Notes under the pieces: generated by a model | Told to the model about the DNA's origin: nothing | Seen by the model: the letters and a program-made list of their open reading frames with translations, nothing else | Database searches by the model: none | Translations under genes and position numbers: made by a program | In this document: piece by piece, positions 1-5,851 of the stretch | Layout of the letters: every line of letters begins with the position of its first letter | Numbering within the stretch: position 1 is the stretch's first letter | Source of the DNA: Thiohalobacter sp. | GTDB taxonomy: Bacteria > Pseudomonadota > Gammaproteobacteria > DSM-19610 | Length of the DNA: 5,979 nt | Direction of reading: 5' to 3' | NCBI GenBank assembly: GCA_027080445.1 | Contig: JALWRY010000230.1 | Span: forward strand, 1 to 5,979

Positions 1-506
1 GTATTGAATATTTTGATAAACCGTTCAGTTCACTCGGACAAATCCGCTTTAATGCTGAGTTCCAGAAACAGGAAGGCCTGATCTTTGATGGCGCCCAGTC
101 ACCTGGCGCGGGTCGCAATGATAATGTTGGCGGATTCGACAGCATTCTCTACGACTTCAACGGACGGAGCTGGGGTTGGTATGCCGATGTGGGTTACGAT
201 ATTCAGGGTCACTTGCGCAAGCTGGGCATTCCCGCCAAACGCACAACCATCAACCTGCGGTATGATTATTTTGACCGCAATGATGGCAATGTCGCGCGTG
301 AAGTGCAGATGAAGACCTGGTCACTGACGGGCGAGTACTTCTTCCACAAGAAGGCGCGTGCGACGCTGACCTATCAGTGGCGTGACTTCAATGCCAATAA
401 CCGTACAGGTAATCAGAAAATCAATGGTAATGCGGTACTCGGTCAAATCGACAACCGCATCGGCTTACAGGTGACATTCATCTACAAGAATGTCTTGCTG
501 CGCTGA
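1..506 (+). CDS. Outer-membrane beta-barrel (porin-like) protein, C-terminal part only
   Basis: The reading frame is open from base 3 and ends with TGA at 504-506, giving about 167 residues; the start lies upstream of the window. The protein shows the alternating polar/aromatic pattern of outer-membrane strands, for example FNAEFQKQEGLIF, WGWYADVGYDIQGHL, TTINLRYDYFDRN, TWSLTGEYFFHKKARATLTYQWRDF and the last strand NRIGLQVTFIY. Polar turns rich in N, D and G separate them (SPGAGRNDN, NANNRTGNQ). This resembles the end of phosphate-selective-porin (OprO/OprP-like) or related barrel families, but the substrate cannot be read from this fragment. One oddity is that the chain continues as KNVLLR after the last aromatic strand instead of ending on the usual terminal F, W or Y. 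A strong intrinsic terminator follows 25 bases after the stop, so the gene is probably last in its transcript. Barrel character is fairly sure; the exact family is not. Confidence 0.7.
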   Translation, partial: IEYFDKPFSSLGQIRFNAEFQKQEGLIFDGAQSPGAGRNDNVGGFDSILYDFNGRSWGWYADVGYDIQGHLRKLGIPAKRTTINLRYDYFDRNDGNVAREVQMKTWSLTGEYFFHKKARATLTYQWRDFNANNRTGNQKINGNAVLGQIDNRIGLQVTFIYKNVLLR

Positions 507-531
507 GGTCGTTACCGCTATTGTGTGTAAA

Positions 532-562
532 AGAGAGGCTCGCAAGAGCCTCTCTGTTTTTT
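532..562 (+). terminator. Rho-independent terminator after the porin-like gene
   Basis: A perfect 10-bp stem (AGAGAGGCTC at 532-541 pairing with GAGCCTCTCT at 546-555) is closed by the GNRA-type tetraloop GCAA and followed by GTTTTTT at 556-562. It begins 25 bases after the porin-like stop codon. The AAAA run just before the stem gives a short U-run on the opposite strand, so weak bidirectional function is possible. Confidence 0.93.
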
Positions 563-577
563 ACATCACAGATTTTC

Positions 578-583
578 AAGAGG
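578..583 (+). promoter_or_regulatory. Ribosome binding site supporting the GTG start at 590
   Basis: AAGAGG lies six bases before GTG 590. The rival start ATG 605 has only a GGAAAG (592-597) in front of it. The better spacing and match favour the GTG start, which also adds a basic n-region (MERRK) to the signal peptide. Confidence 0.5.
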
Positions 584-589
584 TCCGAC

Positions 590-1807
590 GTGGAAAGACG
601 GAAAATGTACAGACTGTTGTTGTGCCTGTGTGTTTGCCTTGTGCCATTCACCAGCCAAGGCGCAAAACGTGAGCCTGCAGCGGTTGTTGTGCCGGATGTT
701 CCACCCTTGCCCGAGAATGTTTTGCAAACGCGGTTGGCACCAGTGCCGAACGGCGCGCAACTGGTTCTGCCATCCAAACCCGATCAACCCCGGGCATTGC
801 TGAAACATGCACTTTCCCGCCTGGGGATTTCAGTGACGGGAGCGGGTAGCGCCGATCAACCTTTTCTGACCGGCTGGATACGCTGGATCTATAACCCGAA
901 ATCAGGTAGAGGCGGGAGCCGTGGTCACGGCAACTTTTTCTCACGGCTTAACGAACGGCATCGTTTCCGTTTTATCGTATCCACCCGCAGTACAGACGCG
1001 GTTATAAAAGTTGAGGATGCTGTGCACCAGCGCGAAGTGGATATCACGCCTGACAGTACCTATTCATGGTTGAAATGGAAAGATTATGAACCCCAACCCG
1101 GCGCAGCACTGACCTTCCTGCGCAGATTGCAGGGTGATATTGAGTCAGCCATGTCCAGCCAGGTTATGGCCTTGCCATCAGAAGACACTGCCAGCCGCCC
1201 GGTAGCGGCTGCGCCGCGGCTGCCGGGTTCACGATTGTCACCCGCAGACAAGACGCCAGCGGCCCCGGCGGAGGCGACTGGTGCAAAAGCAAAAAGATAC
1301 GCGCCGTCGGCCCCTGTCATCCCGGTTGTCCCGACGGCAAAGGTACAGCTAAGCCCGCAGTCCAGGGGGACTTCAATCCCTGCACCTGCCGCCAATTCCG
1401 GTGCACTTTTTGTACGTGCTGACATTGGACGGACCTGGCGCAGTCTGCTGAAGGCGCTATCAAGCCTCGGCATTTCCATAAAAAGTGCCGACCCGCAGCA
1501 GCACCTGATAAGCACCGACTGGATCGAGGCGAACTACAGCAAAAAGAACCATCGACTCCATTTGCAGTCTACGGGTGAAGGTGACTGGGCATTCAGTTTC
1601 ACCGGTCACGGCAGGCAACGGCACCGCTTTCAGTTGATGGTGGTGCCGGCTGCAGGTGGCTCCCTGGTTTACGCCTATCACACAGGTTTCCAGGAACAGT
1701 ACGACAAGACGCCGGATTCAAGCCAGACCTTGCTTGGCTGGCGCGACAGGCGCACCGATCCACAGGTGGCAACGGCGTTCATCCGCCGCTTGCGATTGAT
1801 ACCCTGA
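590..1807 (+). CDS. Exported protein with two tandem BamC/NlpB-like domains
   Basis: The protein has 405 residues from GTG 590, or 400 from ATG 605. An N-terminal signal sequence (MERRKMYR followed by LLLCLCVCLVPF and a cut near SQGA) predicts export. The hydrophobic stretch contains cysteines but no canonical lipobox, so a BamC-like lipid anchor is not evident. Two units follow, about residues 66-181 and 282-402, joined by a Pro/Ala/Thr-rich linker at about 190-272. The units are plainly copies of each other: LGIS (78-81, 293-296), RHRF (123-126, 344-347), TPDS (153-156, 374-377) and FLRRL/FIRRL (176-180, 397-401). The fold suggested is the helix-grip domain of BamC/NlpB (DapX), an accessory of the BAM machine that inserts outer-membrane proteins; BamC itself also has two such domains. 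The assignment is from remembered sequence character, not a search. It is the first gene of a probable three-gene transcript, 21 bases before the next gene. It might be a paralogue of true BamC rather than BamC. Confidence 0.6.
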   Translation: MERRKMYRLLLCLCVCLVPFTSQGAKREPAAVVVPDVPPLPENVLQTRLAPVPNGAQLVLPSKPDQPRALLKHALSRLGISVTGAGSADQPFLTGWIRWIYNPKSGRGGSRGHGNFFSRLNERHRFRFIVSTRSTDAVIKVEDAVHQREVDITPDSTYSWLKWKDYEPQPGAALTFLRRLQGDIESAMSSQVMALPSEDTASRPVAAAPRLPGSRLSPADKTPAAPAEATGAKAKRYAPSAPVIPVVPTAKVQLSPQSRGTSIPAPAANSGALFVRADIGRTWRSLLKALSSLGISIKSADPQQHLISTDWIEANYSKKNHRLHLQSTGEGDWAFSFTGHGRQRHRFQLMVVPAAGGSLVYAYHTGFQEQYDKTPDSSQTLLGWRDRRTDPQVATAFIRRLRLIP

Positions 1808-1816
1808 GTCGAGGAC

Positions 1817-1822
1817 AGGAGG
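1817..1822 (+). promoter_or_regulatory. Consensus Shine-Dalgarno of the small cysteine-rich gene
   Basis: A full AGGAGG sits six bases before ATG 1829, inside the 21-base gap after the upstream gene. It is the strongest ribosome binding site in the window, which suggests that the small exported peptide is made in quantity. Confidence 0.8.
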
Positions 1823-1828
1823 CAACGC

Positions 1829-2164
1829 ATGAAAAAGTCTGATCAGCGCTTTCCGCGCGTACCGCTGGCGGCGCTACTGGCCGGCACCTTGTCGGCCAGT
1901 AGCGCGTTGGCTGCCGACCAGAACCCCTTTGCACTTAACGACCTCGGCAGTGGCTACAAGGTCGTTGATGCCGAGGGAACCGGCGACAATGGCGACAAGG
2001 TGAAAAAAGACGGCCAATGTGGCAGCGACAAGGCGAAAAAAGCCAACGAGGCAGTGTGTGGCATTTACCAGATTGGCAGCAGCCACAAGGACCCCTCCAA
2101 AGTGAAAGATGGTAAATGCGGGGGCCACAAGCCCGTCGAGGCATTATGTGGCGGCGATAAATAA
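1829..2164 (+). CDS. Small exported low-complexity Cys protein, HvfA/bufferin-like
   Basis: The protein has 111 residues. Residues 1-28 are a signal peptide with a basic n-region, an alanine/leucine core and an ALA|AD cut. The mature part starts with NPFALNDLGSGYKV (32-45), resembling the NPF...L-SGY head remembered from HvfA-type precursors. It continues as a Lys/Gly/Asp-rich tail with exactly four cysteines (64, 77, 97, 107), each in a CG pair. The tail is two repeats: DGQCGSDK...AVCG and DGKCGGHK...ALCG. DGxCG is close to the EGKCG motif that MNIO enzymes (DUF692, HvfB/BufB) with a partner protein convert to oxazolone/thioamide in copper-binding bufferins and metallophores. No such enzyme gene lies in this window; the neighbours are the BamC-like protein and a DUF302 protein. 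The peptide could therefore be modified in trans or act as an unmodified periplasmic metal-binding or disulfide-bonded protein. The export signal and repeats are directly visible; family membership is probable and function is inferred. Confidence 0.72.
   Translation: MKKSDQRFPRVPLAALLAGTLSASSALAADQNPFALNDLGSGYKVVDAEGTGDNGDKVKKDGQCGSDKAKKANEAVCGIYQIGSSHKDPSKVKDGKCGGHKPVEALCGGDK
1992..2042 (+). repeat. Short in-gene direct repeat, 33-bp period
   Basis: GCGACAAGGTGAAAAAAG at 1992-2009 recurs with one mismatch at 2025-2042. The 33-base offset equals 11 codons, so the frame is kept (GDKVKK and SDKAKK). It shows how the Lys-rich tail of the small cysteine protein may have grown by local duplication. 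Confidence 0.75.
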
Positions 2165-2200
2165 CGGACCAAAGTTTTTAACAACAGGAAGGTAAAAGCA

Positions 2201-2653
2201 ATGAAACGAATCGTATTGGCTGTGTTACTGACATTCGCTCTGGCGGCAGTGGCCAGTGCCGGTGAGGGGGTAATCCGGGTCAAGAGCCCTTACTCCGTCG
2301 TGCAGACACTTGATCGTTTTGAAAAGATCGTCAAATCCAAAGGGATGACCGTTTTCACCCGAATCGATCATGCCGCGGGCGCCGCGCGTGTGGGGAAAGC
2401 CCTGCGACCGACGCAACTGCTGATATTCGGCAATCCGAAACTGGGCACCCTGCTCATGCAGAGCAATCAGACCGCGGCCATCGATTTACCGATGAAGGCG
2501 CTGGCATGGAAAGATGCCAGCGGCCAGGTCTGGCTGGCGTATAACGATCCGGCTTACCTGGCCAGGCGGCACGGGATCACGGACCGTGGCGCTGTGGTAA
2601 AGAAAATGCAGAAAGCGCTGGGCGCGTTCAGCCGGGCGGCAACAAACCCATAA
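2201..2653 (+). CDS. Exported DUF302 domain-containing protein
   Basis: The protein has 150 residues. A clean signal peptide (MKR, then VLAVLLTFALAAVASA, cut after residue 20) sends it to the periplasm. The rest matches DUF302 (PF03625) closely: SVVQTLDRFEKIVKSKGMTV at 32-51, the RIDHAAGAA element at 54-62, the core TQLLIFGNPKLGTLLMQ at 71-87, then AAIDLPMKALAWKD (92-105) and VWLAYNDPAYLARRHG (110-125). The length is typical for single-domain secreted members. The biochemical role of DUF302 is not established; the fold is small and the conserved D, H, N and Y residues suggest a ligand or metal site, which is inference. AGGAAGG at 2186-2192 is a good ribosome site eight bases before ATG 2201. 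The gap of 36 bases after the small cysteine gene, with no terminator seen, supports co-transcription. Confidence 0.9.
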   Translation: MKRIVLAVLLTFALAAVASAGEGVIRVKSPYSVVQTLDRFEKIVKSKGMTVFTRIDHAAGAARVGKALRPTQLLIFGNPKLGTLLMQSNQTAAIDLPMKALAWKDASGQVWLAYNDPAYLARRHGITDRGAVVKKMQKALGAFSRAATNP

Positions 2654-2698
2654 TCGTTCGGTGATCGTTTAAGATGTACGGGGACTCTCCTCACCAGG

Positions 2699-3763
2699 GT
2701 GGTTTGCGTGCTTATCATCAACAGCGTACTCGGCGATGCCACCGGTGGTCGCTGGCAGGTTGTCTGCGATTATAGCCATAGCCTGCGAAAGCAGGGCCAC
2801 GAGGTGGTGATGCTGCTGGCCGATACCTTGCCGGCTGCCTTGCCCGGGTTGCCGGCCGGTATCGACGTGATACGGGTGCGTAACCACGGCCACTATGACT
2901 GGCCGGCGGCGTGGCGACTGGCGCGACGCCTGAAGGGGCGACAGCCGGATATCGCTATAGCCCATTGCAGCCGCTCCGTGGCGCTGTTGAGGCATGCGCT
3001 GAACGGTCGCGCGCCGGTGATTGCCGTGACGCACAGCAGCAAAGTCAGGCGACTGCTGAAGGCGGATGCCATCATCGCGCTGACCGACGGCTTGCGTGAG
3101 AAAATCCGTGCGGAGTCCAGCGGTCAACACAGTCCGGTTTACGTCGTACCCAACAGGATCGACCCGCTTCCCGATGCCTGTCCACAACCCCGACCATTAC
3201 AGCATCCCCCTGTGATAGGTGCGCTGGGCCGTTTTGACCGGGTGAAGGGATTTGATGTGTTCATCGAGGCCCTGGGGCGGCTGGCTGAACAGGGCGTTAC
3301 GTTCCGCGCGCGACTGGTGGGCGCCGGAGAGGAAGCGCCGCGATTGCGCGAGCAGATCCGGGTGCTGAAACTGACCGACCGGGTCGAACTTAGCGGCTGG
3401 ATTCCCGTCGAGGCGGTGGGCGCCTTTCTGTCCGGACTCGACCTGCTGTGCGTCCCGGCGCGCTCGGATGCCTTCGGCCTGACGCCGCTACAGGGGGCCG
3501 CCGCCGGTGTTCCGATGTTGCTGTCAACGGCCAGCGGGCACCGCGCCATGTTTGCCGAAGGGCGCGAAGCACTGTTTTTTGAAGTGGACGATGTCACCGC
3601 CCTGGCCGGGCGGATTCAGCAGTTTCTGGACGATTCCGCCCTGCAGGAACGGCTTCCGGCAGCGGCTTTTGAGCGGGTGAAATGTGGCTATTGCGAGGCG
3701 GCTGTCACCCGGGGCATACTGGACGCAGTTAATAACACATTGTTAGTAAATAATAAAATATGA
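2699..3763 (+). CDS. Glycosyltransferase, family 4-like (GT-B fold)
   Basis: The protein has 354 residues from GTG 2699; GTG 2708 (351 residues) is equally possible and has AGGG nine to twelve bases before it. Features fit a retaining GT-B sugar transferase acting at the cytoplasmic face: an N-terminal Rossmann strand and Gly loop (VLIINSVLGDATGGRWQVV, 4-22), then DYSHSLRKQGHEVVML, a middle hinge VYVVPNRID (147-155), and the C-terminal donor-sugar domain opening with VIGALGRFDRVKGFDVFIEA (172-191). GAGEEAPRLRE (208-218) and RVELSGWIP (228-236) are typical of GT4. The donor-site motif reads SDAFGLTPLQGAAAGVP (256-272): the usual Glu pair of EX7E is replaced by Asp257 and Gln265. The substrate is unknown; lipopolysaccharide or capsule glycan is the usual role of relatives. 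It lies 45 bases after the DUF302 gene with no terminator between, so it may be co-transcribed. The last ten codons are strikingly AT-rich. Confidence 0.87.
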   Translation: MVCVLIINSVLGDATGGRWQVVCDYSHSLRKQGHEVVMLLADTLPAALPGLPAGIDVIRVRNHGHYDWPAAWRLARRLKGRQPDIAIAHCSRSVALLRHALNGRAPVIAVTHSSKVRRLLKADAIIALTDGLREKIRAESSGQHSPVYVVPNRIDPLPDACPQPRPLQHPPVIGALGRFDRVKGFDVFIEALGRLAEQGVTFRARLVGAGEEAPRLREQIRVLKLTDRVELSGWIPVEAVGAFLSGLDLLCVPARSDAFGLTPLQGAAAGVPMLLSTASGHRAMFAEGREALFFEVDDVTALAGRIQQFLDDSALQERLPAAAFERVKCGYCEAAVTRGILDAVNNTLLVNNKI

Positions 3764-3765
3764 TG

Positions 3766-3794
3766 CTCTATAAATATATATAACTCTATAAATA
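3766..3794 (+). repeat. Direct repeat of CTCTATAAATA, 18-bp period
   Basis: The 11-mer CTCTATAAATA occurs at 3766-3776 and again at 3784-3794. The second copy forms part of the hairpin at 3780-3801. Confidence 0.7.
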
Positions 3795-3801
3795 GAGTTA
3801 T
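3780..3801 (+). terminator. Weak AT-rich hairpin, possible terminator of the glycosyltransferase gene
   Basis: ATAACTCTA (3780-3788) pairs perfectly with TAGAGTTAT (3793-3801) around the loop TAAA. The stem has only two G-C pairs, and the following CAATTAATTTT is only partly a T-tract. The position, 16 bases after the stop codon, suits a terminator, but the thermodynamics are poor. A protein binding site is an alternative. Confidence 0.4.
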
Positions 3802-3834
3802 CAATTAATTTTGTGTCCTGTTGCCTAATTAGCC

Positions 3835-3922
3835 CCCCGTCATTGCGAGCGCCGCGCGGCAATCTCCCACAGCCTGGTACCAGACCCAAAGAGATTGCCG
3901 CGCGGCGCTCGCAATGACGGGG
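3835..3922. repeat. 88-bp palindromic element (REP/MITE-like, GTCATTGCGAG...GCAATCTC type)
   Basis: Bases 3835-3866 and 3891-3922 are perfect reverse complements over 32 bp. They flank a 24-base loop that itself contains the 10-bp palindrome CTGGTACCAG (3874-3883). Each arm carries CATTGCGAGC, the self-complementary GCCGCGCGGC (3851-3860 and 3897-3906) and GCAATCTC. Each arm can also fold alone through ATTGC/GCAAT, so the element looks like two inverted REP units. The core is one I recognise as common between genes in many bacteria. There is no transposase in the window and no convincing target duplication. Confidence 0.85.
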
Positions 3923-3930
3923 TGGTGGGT

Positions 3931-3936
3931 TACAAT
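3931..3936 (+). promoter_or_regulatory. Candidate -10 box (TACAAT) of mnmG
   Basis: TACAAT differs from the consensus by one base and lies 28 bases before the mnmG ATG, just outside the palindromic element. No matching -35 is visible: at the usual spacing, bases 3908-3913 fall in the repeat arm and read CTCGCA. An activator-dependent or weak promoter is possible; a chance match is as well. Confidence 0.25.
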
Positions 3937-3964
3937 CTGCTGTCTTTTTACCCGGTTTGCAGGC

Positions 3965-5851
3965 ATGGCGAAGGAACAACATTACCAGGTGATCGTGGTC
4001 GGTGGTGGCCACGCGGGAACCGAGGCCGCACTGGCGTCGGCGCGTACAGGTGCGCGTACCTTGCTCCTGACCCACAATATCGAAACCCTCGGCCAGATGA
4101 GTTGCAACCCGGCTATCGGCGGTATCGGCAAGGGACACCTGGTAAAGGAAATCGATGCCCTCGGTGGCGAGATGGGCCGCGCCGCGGATCGCGCCGGCAT
4201 CCAGTTCCGGCGCCTCAACGCTAGCAAGGGCCCGGCCGTGCGCGCTACCCGCTGCCAGGCCGACCGCCAGTTGTACCGTCGCGCGATCCGTCACAGCCTG
4301 GAAAACCAGCCCAACCTGAGCTTGTTCCAGCAGGCCGTCGATGACCTGCTGGTCGAGAGAGATCGCGTCACCGGCGTGCTGACGCAAATGGGCCTGACGT
4401 TTACTGCCGATACCGTGGTGCTCACCGTGGGAACTTTCCTGGGGGGCCGCATCCATATCGGCCTGTCAAATTACCAGGGAGGCCGCGCCGGTGATCCCCC
4501 GGCGAATGCGCTGGCGCAGCGTCTACGTGAATTACCGTTCCGGGTAGAACGCCTGAAGACCGGTACGCCACCGCGCATCGACGGCCGCAGTATCGATTAC
4601 CGTCAACTCAAGGCGCAGCCCGGTGACGACCCGATTCCGGCCTTCTCGTTTCTGTCGGATGGTAGCGAGCACCCGCGCCAGGTGAGTTGCCACATCACCC
4701 ATACCAGCGAACAAGCCCACGACATCATCCGCGCCGGGCTGGATCGATCGCCCATGTACTCGGGCGTTATCGAAGGCACCGGGCCGCGTTACTGTCCTTC
4801 GATCGAGGATAAGGTGGTGCGCTTTGCCGAGCGCGATTCCCACCAGATTTTTATCGAGCCGGAAGGGCTGGAGACGCACGAAGTCTATCCCAACGGCATT
4901 TCCACCAGCCTGCCGTTCGATGTCCAGCAGGCGATGGTGCATGCCATTCCAGGGTTCGAAAAAGCACACATTACCCGGCCGGGCTATGCGATCGAATACG
5001 ATTTTTTCGATCCGCGCGACCTGCGCGCCTCGCTGGAGACAAAATTTATCCGGGGCCTGTTCTTTGCCGGACAGATCAACGGCACCACCGGTTACGAAGA
5101 GGCCGCCGCCCAGGGCCTGGTGGCCGGTCTGAATGCCGCCCGCCTGGCCCGTGGCGAGTCCGGCTGGTGTCCGCGCCGGGATGAAGCCTATATGGGTGTA
5201 CTCATCGATGACCTGATCACGCGCGGCACCCGTGAGCCCTACCGCATGTTCACCAGTCGCGCCGAATACCGGCTGTTACTGCGGGAAGACAACGCCGACC
5301 TGCGCCTGACAGAGACAGGTTACCGGATGGGGCTTGTCGGTGAAACGCGCTGGCGCCGGTTCATTGAAAAACGTGAAGCCATCGAGCGCGAACAACAGCG
5401 CCTGCGCCAGCTTCGTATCAGCCCGGGTAGCGAGCTGGCCCGGCAACTTGCCGACAGCACGGGCGAGGTTCTGACCAGCGAACAACGCATCGATGAGCTG
5501 TTGCGACGGCCGCAACTCGACTACGCCACACTCATGCAGCTCGACGGTATCGGCCCGGGCGAAACCGGTGCGGTGGCCGAGCAGGTGGACATCCAGGCGA
5601 AATATCACGGCTATATTGAACGCCAGCGTGACGAAATTGCCCGTCAGCAACGTAATGAACACAAAGCCCTGCCGGATAATTTTGATTACCGGGGCGTGCG
5701 AGGCCTGTCTGCCGAAGTTTGCGAGAAGCTGCAGGCGGTACAGCCGGAAACCATCGGGCAAGCCGCGCGGATTCCCGGTGTGACACCGGCCGCGATTTCC
5801 CTGTTGCTGGTACACCTGAAAAAAGCCCGGCTGGCGCGCAAAACGGCCTGA
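3965..5851 (+). CDS. mnmG: tRNA uridine-5-carboxymethylaminomethyl synthesis enzyme MnmG (GidA)
   Basis: The protein has 628 residues, against about 629 in E. coli. With MnmE it adds the carboxymethylaminomethyl group to carbon 5 of the wobble uridine (U34) in certain tRNAs, using FAD, NADH and methylene-tetrahydrofolate; it is cytoplasmic. The FAD dinucleotide fold is VIVVGGGHAGTEAA (9-22). MSCNPAIGGIGKGHLVKE (45-62) carries Cys47 and GTGPRYCPSIEDKV (271-284) carries Cys277, both at the same positions as the functional cysteines of the E. coli enzyme. GLFFAGQINGTTGYEEAAAQG and TSRAEYRLLLREDNADLRL are further family signatures, and the helical C-terminal MnmE/tRNA-binding region is complete. 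ATG 3965 is chosen because family members start a few residues before the first strand. An in-frame ATG at 3914 exists but lies inside the palindromic repeat. The ribosome site at 3965 is poor. The stop overlaps the rsmG start by one base. Confidence 0.98.
   Translation: MAKEQHYQVIVVGGGHAGTEAALASARTGARTLLLTHNIETLGQMSCNPAIGGIGKGHLVKEIDALGGEMGRAADRAGIQFRRLNASKGPAVRATRCQADRQLYRRAIRHSLENQPNLSLFQQAVDDLLVERDRVTGVLTQMGLTFTADTVVLTVGTFLGGRIHIGLSNYQGGRAGDPPANALAQRLRELPFRVERLKTGTPPRIDGRSIDYRQLKAQPGDDPIPAFSFLSDGSEHPRQVSCHITHTSEQAHDIIRAGLDRSPMYSGVIEGTGPRYCPSIEDKVVRFAERDSHQIFIEPEGLETHEVYPNGISTSLPFDVQQAMVHAIPGFEKAHITRPGYAIEYDFFDPRDLRASLETKFIRGLFFAGQINGTTGYEEAAAQGLVAGLNAARLARGESGWCPRRDEAYMGVLIDDLITRGTREPYRMFTSRAEYRLLLREDNADLRLTETGYRMGLVGETRWRRFIEKREAIEREQQRLRQLRISPGSELARQLADSTGEVLTSEQRIDELLRRPQLDYATLMQLDGIGPGETGAVAEQVDIQAKYHGYIERQRDEIARQQRNEHKALPDNFDYRGVRGLSAEVCEKLQAVQPETIGQAARIPGVTPAAISLLLVHLKKARLARKTA

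Larger units (their letters stand above)
3728..3830. other. AT-rich stretch spanning the glycosyltransferase 3' end and the gap
   Basis: About 100 bases are markedly AT-rich against GC-rich flanks. They hold the last codons of the glycosyltransferase, a small inverted repeat (TAACA 3733-3737 / TGTTA 3741-3745), the direct repeats and the hairpin listed separately. No gene is supported here, and no clear DnaA box was seen. Confidence 0.65.

Noticed and set aside
521..589. Upstream extension of the BamC-like protein to TTG 521
   Set aside because: It would translate through the terminator hairpin and precede the signal peptide with unrelated residues.
1198..1227. GC-rich near-hairpin (CCCGGTAGC / GCTGCCGGG) in the BamC-like gene
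   Set aside because: It lies in the Pro/Ala-rich linker where GC-rich codons make such pairing likely by chance; no T-tract follows.
2003..2042. Two A6G tracts in the small cysteine gene as frameshift signals
   Set aside because: They are read as AAA AAA G, not in the A AAA AAG phase of a programmed -1 site, and the zero frame gives a coherent protein.
3178..3186. DnaA-box-like TGTCCACA
   Set aside because: A single imperfect match inside coding sequence, with no cluster nearby.
2669..3187. 172-codon - strand frame over the glycosyltransferase
   Set aside because: Antisense to a clear GT4 gene, with no recognisable domain or ribosome site.
3914..3964. mnmG start at ATG 3914
   Set aside because: This ATG is in the repeat arm, and the added 17 residues have no counterpart in MnmG proteins, which begin near ATG 3965.
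3743..4456. 237-codon open frame on the - strand across the mnmG 5' end and the palindrome
   Set aside because: It is a shadow of the GC-rich mnmG frame; its C-terminal part is translated repeat and AT-rich gap, and no family resemblance is seen.
5276..5815. 179-codon - strand frame in mnmG
   Set aside because: Antisense to conserved mnmG sequence; typical of GC-rich shadow frames.
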